A stretch of 6,331 nucleotides of DNA from Alphaproteobacteria bacterium. Lineage in GTDB: Bacteria > Pseudomonadota > Alphaproteobacteria > Rs-D84. Below the pieces are notes generated by a model. That model was not told where the DNA came from. It searched no databases and worked only from the letters and a program-made list of their open reading frames with translations. This document shows, piece after piece, positions 1 to 5,963 of this stretch. Made by a program: the position numbers and the translations under genes. The DNA is taken from positions 1 through 6,331 of the forward strand of contig JAKSTD010000025.1 of the NCBI GenBank assembly GCA_024402755.1, read 5' to 3'. Positions within the stretch are counted from its first letter, which is position 1. Each line of letters begins with the position of its first letter.

Positions 1-138
1 GCGATTGAAAAAATTGAAAAGGTTCGCGTTGGGAAAGTGCGCCGTTCAAAATTGTTCTTTTTGCGCGCTTTGTCTGGCAAAAAGGCAAGAATCGTTGAAG
101 ATTTGTCTGCTAATGCAAAAAACAGTGAAGACAAATAA
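1..138 (+). CDS. rplS: 50S ribosomal protein L19, C-terminal 45 residues (partial at left edge)
   Basis: Frame 1 is open from the window edge to TAA at 136-138. It reads [20 protein letters not shown] and then [13 protein letters not shown]. This matches the conserved C-terminal end of bacterial L19, typically IEVVRRGKVRRAKLYYLR...GKAARIKE. L19 is a structural protein of the large ribosomal subunit, located at the interface with the small subunit. The last 12 or so residues ([11 protein letters not shown]) are a polar tail beyond the conserved core. In many bacteria rplS ends the rpsP-rimM-trmD-rplS operon; those genes would lie to the left of this window. No terminator is visible after the stop, so readthrough into the next gene 26 nt downstream is plausible. 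The identification rests on a short but distinctive segment. Confidence 0.88.
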   Translation, partial: AIEKIEKVRVGKVRRSKLFFLRALSGKKARIVEDLSANAKNSEDK

Positions 139-150
139 TTATTAAACCAA

Positions 151-160
151 AGGGGGTGAG
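151..160 (+). promoter_or_regulatory. Strong Shine-Dalgarno for the DUF2155 gene
   Basis: AGGGGGTGAG matches the extended anti-Shine-Dalgarno complement AGGAGGTGA at 8 of 9 positions. The GGGGG core sits 8 nt before the ATG at 165. It is by far the best ribosome binding site in the window; the other genes have weak sites or none. It fixes the start of the downstream gene and suggests independent, efficient initiation after rplS. Confidence 0.8.
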
Positions 161-164
161 ATAA

Positions 165-524
165 ATGAATAAGATTAAATTATTAACTTTATTTATAGCA
201 CCCCTATTTTTGTTGTCTTCACACCCTGCTTTTGCATATATTGAAAAAAATACCGCTGTTGTTCGTATAATGAATAAAGCTGCCGGAAAAACACAACTGG
301 CATCTATCAAAGTCGGTCAAACAGTTCAATATGATGGATTGACCATACGGTTAAAGAACTGTAAACAGAGCGACCCTTTTGATGCAGAAAATTATTTTGG
401 TTTCTTTGAAATACATACAAAAACAGAGGGACGCATTTTTAGTGGTTGGATGAATCGTAATGAACCTGGGCTTAATCCATTGCAAGACGAAACTTATGAT
501 GTTTGGTTGGAACGATGCGAGTAA
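165..524 (+). CDS. Secreted DUF2155 domain protein
   Basis: This is a 119-aa protein of unknown molecular function. Residues 1-24 form a Sec signal peptide: Lys at 3 and 5, a hydrophobic core LLTLFIAPLFLL, and a likely cleavage site AFA|Y. The mature part of about 95 residues matches the DUF2155 pattern. It has an N-terminal strand pair (VVRIMNKAAGKTQ), a VGQTVQYDGLTIRLKNC segment, a FGFFEI strand, the signature FSGWM (92-96), and the terminal YDVWLERC. Two cysteines, C66 and C118, sit where the family normally has them and could form a disulfide in the periplasm. Length is normal for the family, which is common in Alphaproteobacteria. The start is set by a strong Shine-Dalgarno. It is the first of four tightly packed genes ending with tsaD. 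Role is unknown; the cell-envelope location is inferred from the signal peptide. Confidence 0.85.
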   Translation: MNKIKLLTLFIAPLFLLSSHPAFAYIEKNTAVVRIMNKAAGKTQLASIKVGQTVQYDGLTIRLKNCKQSDPFDAENYFGFFEIHTKTEGRIFSGWMNRNEPGLNPLQDETYDVWLERCE

Positions 525-527
525 AAA

Positions 528-860
528 ATGACACAGCAAACAAAAATTCAGCAGATAAAATTGTTTATAAAAATATCCATCATTGTTTGTGTGTTGGGGA
601 TATTTGTAGTGCTGGGTTTCTTTGTGCAACCAATAAAAACTTTTGAAAAATCTCACATGAAGAAATGGCTAACTTTGTCAGAGCAAGAAAAAATCACAAC
701 TATTCAACGAATCGTTCCAAATGCAGAACAACAAGATTTGCTGATAAACTGTGCAACCAAGATAGCGGAGTTACCAGATTCAAACAAGATGATTATCCAT
801 GATGCTGTTGTGCTTTGTTATAACGGTATTAAACTTAATTCACAACCTGATGAAAAGTAA
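528..860 (+). CDS. Small single-pass membrane protein, unrecognised
   Basis: This is a 110-aa protein that I do not assign to a family. Residues 1-15 are polar and basic (MTQQTKIQQIKLFIK). One strong transmembrane helix follows at about 12-33 (IIVCVLGIFVVLGFFV). The remaining ~75 residues are hydrophilic, predicted mostly helical, and probably periplasmic if the segment acts as an uncleaved signal anchor. C75 and C97, 22 residues apart in NCATKIAEL and VLCYNG, could pair in an oxidising compartment. The gene starts 3 nt after the DUF2155 stop, with no good Shine-Dalgarno, and overlaps the lipoprotein start by 11 nt, so translation is probably coupled on both sides. A joint envelope role with its two exported neighbours is an inference from position alone. 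The frame is supported by its fit between neighbours and by absence of a better frame. Confidence 0.75.
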   Translation: MTQQTKIQQIKLFIKISIIVCVLGIFVVLGFFVQPIKTFEKSHMKKWLTLSEQEKITTIQRIVPNAEQQDLLINCATKIAELPDSNKMIIHDAVVLCYNGIKLNSQPDEK

Positions 861-1545
861 ATTATTTCTTATCTTTTTCTTGGTTTTGTTGTATGGGTGC
901 GCGCACAAAGAACATTACATAGGCGAACAATATCTGGGAACCAAATATTTAATTGACCCATTGGGTGAAGAAAAAGCCCCCGACAAAGACCCACTTTTAC
1001 GGACAGATGCTTTTGATTGTATGACATTTGTTGAAACATGCCTGGCAGATGGAGATATAGAAAAACTAAATAAAATCAGGTACAAAGACGGCAAGGTTGA
1101 TTTTATAAACCGAAATCATTTTGTCGAAACAGATTGGTTAAATAACAATACCGATTTAGTTGAAAATGTCAGCAATCAATATGGTAAAACCGAAAGAAAA
1201 AAGATTGCCATTGATAAAAAAAGTTGGTTTAAGAAAAAACATAATATAAATACCTCATTTAAAACACAACATGCTGTTTTAGAATATATTCCATATTCTG
1301 AATTTAAACCTGTAAAAACCGACAAACCTTTGATAGTATTATTTGTTGCTGGAAATTTAAATTTTTATGCTAAGATGGGGACAGGGTTGTCTGTTGTACA
1401 TATGGGCTTTTTGTTACCTGATGGTATGTTGCGACATGCTTCAAAAACAGATAGCTGTGTCACAGACACAGATTTTAATGAATATATACAAAAACACAAA
1501 AAATATAAAAAACACATTGGTTTTGCATTGGTGGAAATAAAATGA
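850..1545 (+). CDS. DUF1460-type lipoprotein, NlpC/P60-like amidase fold
   Basis: A 231-aa protein starting at ATG 850. The same frame is open from an earlier ATG at 799, but starting at 850 gives a clean lipoprotein signal (MKSKLFLIFFLVLLYGC), so 850 is preferred. C17 is the probable lipidated cysteine; the lipobox LYGC has an unusual Tyr at -2. The mature protein follows the DUF1460 layout. It has YLGTKYLIDPLG, then the probable nucleophile C57 in FDCMTFVE, then RNHFVETDW in place of the family's R-x-H-Y-x-x-DW block. Near the C-terminus come the probable catalytic His H184 in LSVVHMGF and H196 in LRHAS. Family members are papain-like cell-wall amidases or hydrolases, so a peptidoglycan role at the membrane is likely; the exact bond cut is not known. 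The start overlaps the preceding gene by 11 nt and the stop overlaps tsaD as ATGA. The gene is visibly richer in A than tsaD. Confidence 0.78.
   Translation: MKSKLFLIFFLVLLYGCAHKEHYIGEQYLGTKYLIDPLGEEKAPDKDPLLRTDAFDCMTFVETCLADGDIEKLNKIRYKDGKVDFINRNHFVETDWLNNNTDLVENVSNQYGKTERKKIAIDKKSWFKKKHNINTSFKTQHAVLEYIPYSEFKPVKTDKPLIVLFVAGNLNFYAKMGTGLSVVHMGFLLPDGMLRHASKTDSCVTDTDFNEYIQKHKKYKKHIGFALVEIK
1455..1471 (+). repeat. Short inverted repeat inside the lipoprotein gene
   Basis: CTGTGTC, a 3-nt spacer ACA, and GACACAG form a perfect 7-bp inverted repeat within codons for SCVTDTD. It could form a small hairpin in the mRNA about 70 nt before the tsaD start. No T-run follows, so it is not a terminator. 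It may be chance. Confidence 0.4.
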
Positions 1546-2666
1546 ATACAGAAAAATTGATTATAACAGATATGGGCAGCGACACACCAAGGTGTGTTTC
1601 ACAAAAATCTCTGTTGTGTTTGGGAATCGAGTCGTCTTGCGACGAAACCAGCGCTGCGATTGTTGATGATAACAAAAACATTTTGGCTCATATCATATAT
1701 TCCCAGATTCCAGAACACCAACAATATGGCGGTGTTGTTCCAGAATTGGCTGCGCGCGCCCATATATTGGCTATTGATGAGGTTATAAAACAAACACTGG
1801 AACGCGCAGGCAAAACCATTAAAGACATTGATGTTGTTGCTGCTACTGCAGGACCTGGTTTAATTGGCGGGGTGTTGGTTGGCTGGATGGCGGCAACAGG
1901 AATTGCAAACGCAACAAACAAACCGTTGGTGGCGGTAAATCATTTGGAAGGACACGCATTAGTCCCGCGTCTTAAAGCAACATCCGCCAGCGATTCTGCA
2001 ATGAATATAGATGTTAAATTTCCTTATTTGTTAATGCTGGCATCCGGGGGGCATTGTCAAATTTTATTGGTGCGCGGTGTAGGCAAGTATGAATTAATTG
2101 GACAAACCCTGGACGATAGCGCGGGCGAAGCATTTGATAAAATCGCAAAGATGTTGGGGCTTGGGTATCCTGGGGGACCAGTTGTGGATAAACGCGCAAA
2201 ACAAGGAAATTCAAAAAGATTTCGCTTTCCGCGACCATTGTGTGATAAACCTGGGTGCGACTTTTCGTTTTCTGGAATAAAAACAGCCGCGCGTATGCTG
2301 TTGGATAAAACACCAGAATCAAATATTGACGAAGAATTTATAAATGATTTTTGCGCTTCTTTCCAAGCGGCTGTGGTCGACTGCATAACAAACAGATTGC
2401 ATAATGCGATATCTGATGAACGTGTAAAAAGCGCAAAACCAAAAACACTGGTTGTAGCGGGTGGTGTTGCTAAAAATAGCGCGATACGAAATGCCATGGA
2501 AAAACTAGCAACAGATTTTAATATGCAATTTGCTGCGCCACCAATGAATTTGTGCACCGATAACGGCGCAATGATTGCATGGGCAGGAATCGAAAATTAT
2601 AAAGTTGGCAATACGGTATCAAAACCTGTGGCACCCCGCCCCCGTTGGCCGTTGACTGAATTATAA
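1542..2666 (+). CDS. tsaD: tRNA N6-adenosine threonylcarbamoyltransferase TsaD
   Basis: A 374-aa cytoplasmic enzyme. With TsaB and TsaE it transfers threonylcarbamoyl from TC-AMP to A37 of ANN-decoding tRNAs, giving t6A. It has the ASKHA-fold motifs in order: GIESSCDETSAAI (28-40), GGVVPELAARAH (63-74), TAGPGLIGG (102-110), NHLEGH with metal ligands H134 and H138, SGGH, DDSAGEAFDKIAKMLGLGYPGGP, DFSFSGIKT, AGGVAKN, and TDNGAMIA with metal ligand D340. It ends in the typical RPRWPLTEL. All conserved motifs look intact. The family usually starts one or two residues before the LGIESSCDET segment, so about 25 residues here are extra, and they include a palindromic stretch. ATG 1542 is chosen because it overlaps the previous stop as ATGA and has a weak GGTGGA 7 nt upstream. 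ATG 1572 and TTG 1614 are possible but lack a binding site. tsaB and tsaE are not in the window. Confidence 0.96.
   Translation: MNTEKLIITDMGSDTPRCVSQKSLLCLGIESSCDETSAAIVDDNKNILAHIIYSQIPEHQQYGGVVPELAARAHILAIDEVIKQTLERAGKTIKDIDVVAATAGPGLIGGVLVGWMAATGIANATNKPLVAVNHLEGHALVPRLKATSASDSAMNIDVKFPYLLMLASGGHCQILLVRGVGKYELIGQTLDDSAGEAFDKIAKMLGLGYPGGPVVDKRAKQGNSKRFRFPRPLCDKPGCDFSFSGIKTAARMLLDKTPESNIDEEFINDFCASFQAAVVDCITNRLHNAISDERVKSAKPKTLVVAGGVAKNSAIRNAMEKLATDFNMQFAAPPMNLCTDNGAMIAWAGIENYKVGNTVSKPVAPRPRWPLTEL
1582..1597 (+). repeat. 16-bp palindrome in the tsaD N-terminal extension
   Basis: ACACACC-AA-GGTGTGT is a perfect 7-bp inverted repeat around AA. In RNA it would fold as a 6-bp stem with a 4-nt loop, and a G-U pair (1581/1598) could extend it. 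It lies 40 nt inside the tsaD frame and encodes DTPRCV, in the part of TsaD that homologues lack. Only TTTC follows, so it is a poor terminator candidate. It could be a small palindromic repeat of the kind inserted in frame in Rickettsia genes, or an mRNA structure affecting tsaD translation. Confidence 0.5.
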
Positions 2667-2680
2667 AAAAATGATATAAT
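2652..2680 (+). promoter_or_regulatory. Near-consensus sigma70 promoter inside the end of tsaD
   Basis: The -35 box TTGACT (2652-2657) and -10 box TATAAT (2675-2680) are separated by exactly 17 bp, which is the optimal spacing. The -35 box lies in the Leu-Thr codons of the TsaD C-terminus; the -10 box is in the 21-nt gap after its stop. The predicted start of transcription, about 7 nt after the -10 box, falls at 2686-2688, on or next to the A of the ATG at 2688. It should drive the next gene and probably xseA. Confidence 0.75.
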
Positions 2681-2687
2681 ATTTATC

Positions 2688-3188
2688 ATGAAAAGTTATG
2701 CACAGCGATATGAAGAGTTTACAGCGGCTACCGTTAAATTAGCCGAACAAATTCATAGTGCAAATCGCGAAAAAGTTATGAATGCGAAATATACTTTGCC
2801 CCAGATAACTGCCGCTTTGCGCAATATATACAAAGACCCAATTTTTCACGAAAAATTTGTATCCAGTAAAATGTCTGAAAACAAATGGTCGTCCGGATTT
2901 TGCGCAATGGCCAGTGTGCTTATATATGAAATGTATGGTGGCGATGATGTTTGGGAAATGATGGCTATTCGTCAAAAAGATTGGCCACGAAGCCCTGTTG
3001 TGTTTTTGCGTGACAAAGCCACCGGAATAAATTTTGGCACAACTGGGGAACATTTTTATCCAGAAGTGATACCATACGAAATTGGTCGACCTGTGGATAC
3101 AGACAAACTAAAAACACCACACAAAGAAACATTTAAAAATGTTTTAATGTTTGAATTGGCGCGATTAAATAAAAATTCTAAAAAGTAA
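2688..3188 (+). CDS. Unrecognised 166-aa protein with a Cys/His pattern, probably leaderless mRNA
   Basis: A soluble-looking 166-aa protein with no signal peptide or membrane segment; I do not recognise a named family. Residues 1-60 are helical and charged (AQRYEEFTAATVKLAEQIH). The central block is the most family-like. It has WSSGFCAMASVLIYEMYGG (67-85), then VWEMMAIRQ, a PVVFLRDKATG strand-turn, TTGEHF (118-123), and VIPYEIGRP. The order FC-x-x-AS ... GG ... TG ... T-x-x-x-F resembles small YunG-like proteins. C72 and H122 could form a Cys/His pair as in papain-like folds; both points are weak inference. No Shine-Dalgarno precedes ATG 2688, and the promoter just upstream would start transcription at or beside this ATG, so leaderless initiation is likely. 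The next in-frame ATG (2778) would lose 30 residues and also lacks a binding site. xseA follows after 5 nt, so the two are probably co-transcribed. Confidence 0.72.
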   Translation: MKSYAQRYEEFTAATVKLAEQIHSANREKVMNAKYTLPQITAALRNIYKDPIFHEKFVSSKMSENKWSSGFCAMASVLIYEMYGGDDVWEMMAIRQKDWPRSPVVFLRDKATGINFGTTGEHFYPEVIPYEIGRPVDTDKLKTPHKETFKNVLMFELARLNKNSKK

Positions 3189-3193
3189 AAAAC

Positions 3194-4429
3194 ATGTTAC
3201 AAAAACCAGAATCTTTTGTTAAACCAGACATGGTGTTTAGTGTAAGCGATGCTGCGACTTTGTTAAAAAAGGTTGTTGAAACCGCATTCCCGGAAATTCG
3301 TATTCGTGGTGAATTGTCTCAAATTACACGCGCAACATCTGGACACATGTATATGACGATTAAGGATGAAGGCGCCGCTATAAATGCCATCATTTGGCGT
3401 GGAACACCTGTCGGTTTCAAAATTGAAGACGGAACAGAAGTTATTATTACCGGTCGTTTTACAACTTATCCTGCACGCAGTAATTATCAAATTATTATAA
3501 ATTCTATTGAATTGGCTGGGGTTGGTGCGATTCTTAAAATGCTAGAAATGCGCAAACAGAAACTTGCTGCCGAAGGATTGTTCGACCAATCACGAAAGAA
3601 ACCGCTTCCGCGTTTTCCACAAACAATCGGTGTTGTAACAAGTCCTACTGGTGCGGCTTTCCAAGATATCCAAAACAGATTACGTGAAAGATTTCCTGTG
3701 CATGTATTGCTTTATCCTGCGACTGTTCAGGGTGCAACTGCGGCTGCAGAAGTTGCAGCTGGTATTGAATACTTTAACACAAAAAACAATGTTGATGTTA
3801 TTATCGTTGCGCGTGGTGGCGGCTCTTTGGAAGATTTGTTGCCTTTTAGTGAAGAAATTGTTGTTCGCGCAGCAGTGGCAAGTCATATACCATTAATATC
3901 TGGTGTTGGACATGAACCAGATTGGATGTTAATTGATTTTGCAGCAGATGTACGCGCCCCCACACCAACTGGTGCAGCTGAAATGGTTGTCCCAACAAAG
4001 TTATCCCTTGTCCAAGAACTTGATAATTTATCACACCGCTTAAATACAGGTTTTGTCACAAAGATTAGTCACCTGAAACGCGATGTGTTCAACATAAACA
4101 TAAAAAGTCCAAAACAGATACTGATGGAACAAGGACAAAAAGTTGATGATTTAGCGCACACCATGTCTATAATCGTTGATAACAAAATAAATATAATACG
4201 ACAAAAAATCGAACTGGTATCCAAATTCCCCACCATTATGGAAAACAGATTAAATATATTAAAACAATCTTTGATACATACGGGTCAAATGCTTAAATCG
4301 CTTAGCTATAAAAATGTCTTGGCACGCGGTTTCGCCATTGTTCGCGACAAAGACAACAATATCATCAGCACCAACACCGCCGTCCCAGCCAGTATTGAAT
4401 TCAGCGACGGAACATTAAAACTTGATTAA
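3194..4429 (+). CDS. xseA: Exodeoxyribonuclease VII large subunit XseA
   Basis: A 411-aa catalytic subunit of exonuclease VII, which with several copies of the small subunit XseB digests single-stranded DNA from both ends into oligonucleotides in the cytoplasm. Residues ~14-115 are the OB-fold DNA-binding domain (FSVSDAATLLKKVVE, IRGELSQ, SGHMYMTIKDE, YPARSNYQIIINS). The bridge LAAEGLFDQSRKKPLPRFP leads to the nuclease domain with GVVTSPTGAAFQDI (D158), VARGGGSLEDLLPFSEE (R207), and SGVGHEPDW (H240, D243). These correspond to the catalytic D155, R205, H238 and D241 of E. coli XseA. ADVRAPTPTGAAE follows, then a helical coiled-coil region (~265-370) and the C-terminal LARGFAIVRD segment. It is about 45 residues shorter than the E. 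coli protein, the difference lying mainly in the coiled coil. No clear Shine-Dalgarno is present 5 nt after the upstream stop. xseB is not in the window. The last 15 bp overlap the end of recN on the other strand. Confidence 0.96.
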   Translation: MLQKPESFVKPDMVFSVSDAATLLKKVVETAFPEIRIRGELSQITRATSGHMYMTIKDEGAAINAIIWRGTPVGFKIEDGTEVIITGRFTTYPARSNYQIIINSIELAGVGAILKMLEMRKQKLAAEGLFDQSRKKPLPRFPQTIGVVTSPTGAAFQDIQNRLRERFPVHVLLYPATVQGATAAAEVAAGIEYFNTKNNVDVIIVARGGGSLEDLLPFSEEIVVRAAVASHIPLISGVGHEPDWMLIDFAADVRAPTPTGAAEMVVPTKLSLVQELDNLSHRLNTGFVTKISHLKRDVFNINIKSPKQILMEQGQKVDDLAHTMSIIVDNKINIIRQKIELVSKFPTIMENRLNILKQSLIHTGQMLKSLSYKNVLARGFAIVRDKDNNIISTNTAVPASIEFSDGTLKLD

Positions 4430-5959
4430 ATTTTTTGCACTAGCGATTGATTCGGGGGTAATTTGTGCGCCACTTATTATTCTGGCGATTTCATTTATTC
4501 TGTCATCATCGAACAATTCTTCAACTGTCGTTGTGGTTTTATTGGCTTCGCTGTGTTTTGATATTTTGAAATGTTTGTCTGCAAAACCAGCAACCTGGGC
4601 AGAATGAGTTATAACCAATAATTGTTCGTTTTGTGCCAATTTATTTAATCTTTCCCCGACAGCAGAAGCAGTCGCACCACTGCTTCCAGTATCCACTTCA
4701 TCACAACCTATTGTTTTTTTGTTGGTCGGGTTATTAAGCGCAACACGCAAGGCCAACATAAAACGCGACAATTCACCACCTGATGCAATTTTGTTCAACG
4801 GCGCAAAAGGTGTCCCAGGATTTGTTTTTATCACAAACACAATGTCATCTATACCGTTTTGTGCTCGTTCTGTTTTTGGAATATCAACCCTAAAATCAGC
4901 AGACCCCAATTTTAAATCTGGCAATTCGGTTAAAATTTGTTTGCGTAAATTATCTGCCGCAGTTTTGCGCAATCCGCTCAATATTTTTGCATGTTCATTA
5001 AATATTTTTTCAAATTTATCAACATCTGCCCTGCACCGTTTTAATTCTGTGTCACTGTTATCAATAGCATTTAATTGATTTTCCATTTGCAATAATTTAT
5101 TTGGTAATTCATCAACAGTGCATCTATGTTTACGCGCAGCTGCGCGCAAAGCGAACAATCTTTCTTCAACAGAATCTATATCATCAACATCTGTGTTTTC
5201 TGGATGAATCTGTTCTGTGATTTCTGCCACAACAGATGCCGCATCATACAATTTATCTATGTGTTCTGTATACGGATTCGGTTCTGTTTTTATTCGTTCC
5301 AAAATATGCGCAACCGAACAAATCTGTTCATCCAAAGAATTTCCATTATTCTTTAAAACCGTAATCGCGTCAGTTAAAATACCAGCATTTTTTTCAGCAT
5401 CCATCATCCTTGTGCGCGTATTAGCAAGTTCTTCTTCTTCGCCAATTTGTGGGTTTAATTTGTGCAATTCCAACACATTGTGTTCCAAAAACTCGCGTTC
5501 GCTTGCAGATTTTTCCAGTATTTCTGTTAATTCTTTTAGTCGTTTTTGTGATTCATGCAAATCAAAATAGGTGTTTTTTGTGTTATACAAAACACCAGCA
5601 AAATCAGCATTATTCAAAACAGCATATTCATCCAACGAAGAAATATGTGTTGTTGCGTCTAACAAAGAATGACTTTCAAATTGTCCGTGAATTTCAATCA
5701 AATCATCACCAATTTGCTTCAATGTTTTAATTGATACAGGAACATCATTAATCCATGCCTTGCTTTTGCCGTCGCGTGATAAAGTGCGTCGCAAAATCAA
5801 ACCATCATTATAATCAATACCATTTTCATCCAGTATTGCTTTTACATCATCATTAACAAAATCAAATTCAGCAGTGACAGAAGCTGTATCACAATCGTTG
5901 CGAATCAAACCTGTGTCAGAACGCGCCCCCAGTGCCAAAGACAACGCATCCAGCAACAT
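4415..5959 (-). CDS. recN: RecN-like DNA repair protein lacking the N-terminal Walker A region
   Basis: RecN is an SMC-like ATPase that holds DNA ends together during double-strand break repair. This 514-codon frame (ATG 5959; an in-frame TTG at 5971 follows directly on a TAG) starts at LLDALSLALGAR. In normal RecN that segment comes right after GETGAGKS, so about 38 residues including the P-loop are absent. None of the upstream sequence in any frame looks like them; it is AddA. The rest follows RecN order: RRTLSRDGKSKAWIND, IHGQFESHSLLD (Q-loop, ~90-101), a long coiled coil (~125-345, KLNPQIGEEEEL, ALRAAARKH), FVIKTNPGTPFAPLNKIASGGELSRF (signature S393-R399), Walker B CDEVDTG (D420, E421), and VITHSAQVAG (switch His). 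The Walker B context TIGCDE and GSSG departs from the usual hydrophobic strand before DE and from GIGG. The frame has no internal stop. It is either a young pseudogene or a protein without normal ATPase activity. Family assignment is sure; function is doubtful. Confidence 0.85.
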   Translation of the reverse strand: MLLDALSLALGARSDTGLIRNDCDTASVTAEFDFVNDDVKAILDENGIDYNDGLILRRTLSRDGKSKAWINDVPVSIKTLKQIGDDLIEIHGQFESHSLLDATTHISSLDEYAVLNNADFAGVLYNTKNTYFDLHESQKRLKELTEILEKSASEREFLEHNVLELHKLNPQIGEEEELANTRTRMMDAEKNAGILTDAITVLKNNGNSLDEQICSVAHILERIKTEPNPYTEHIDKLYDAASVVAEITEQIHPENTDVDDIDSVEERLFALRAAARKHRCTVDELPNKLLQMENQLNAIDNSDTELKRCRADVDKFEKIFNEHAKILSGLRKTAADNLRKQILTELPDLKLGSADFRVDIPKTERAQNGIDDIVFVIKTNPGTPFAPLNKIASGGELSRFMLALRVALNNPTNKKTIGCDEVDTGSSGATASAVGERLNKLAQNEQLLVITHSAQVAGFADKHFKISKHSEANKTTTTVEELFDDDRINEIARIISGAQITPESIASAKNLIKF

Positions 5960-5963
5960 CCTT

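Noticed and set aside
799..849. Earlier start for the lipoprotein gene at ATG 799
   Set aside because: It would put 17 extra residues before a clean lipoprotein signal peptide and overlap the upstream gene by over 60 nt. ATG 850 fits better.
1578..1603. Intrinsic terminator for the upstream operon at the tsaD palindrome
   Set aside because: Only three T residues follow the stem, the stem is short, and it lies inside the tsaD frame, so termination is unlikely.
2057..2557. A 166-codon open frame on the minus strand inside tsaD
   Set aside because: It is antisense to strongly conserved TsaD motifs and its product has no recognisable features.
4380..4445. AT-rich A-run and T-run near the xseA and recN stops as a bidirectional terminator
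   Set aside because: I could not find a GC-containing stem with a proper loop, only loose A/T complementarity.
5133..5146. A perfect 14-bp palindrome CGCGCAGCTGCGCG within recN
   Set aside because: It encodes the RAAARK stretch in the coiled-coil part of RecN and uses common Ala and Arg codons. There is no flanking promoter or repeat to suggest a binding site.
4719..5570. Open frames on the plus strand opposite recN (for example 4719-5078 and 5217-5570)
   Set aside because: They lie antisense to a clear RecN frame, have low-complexity Ser/Phe/Cys-rich products and no binding sites. They are shadows of recN codon use.
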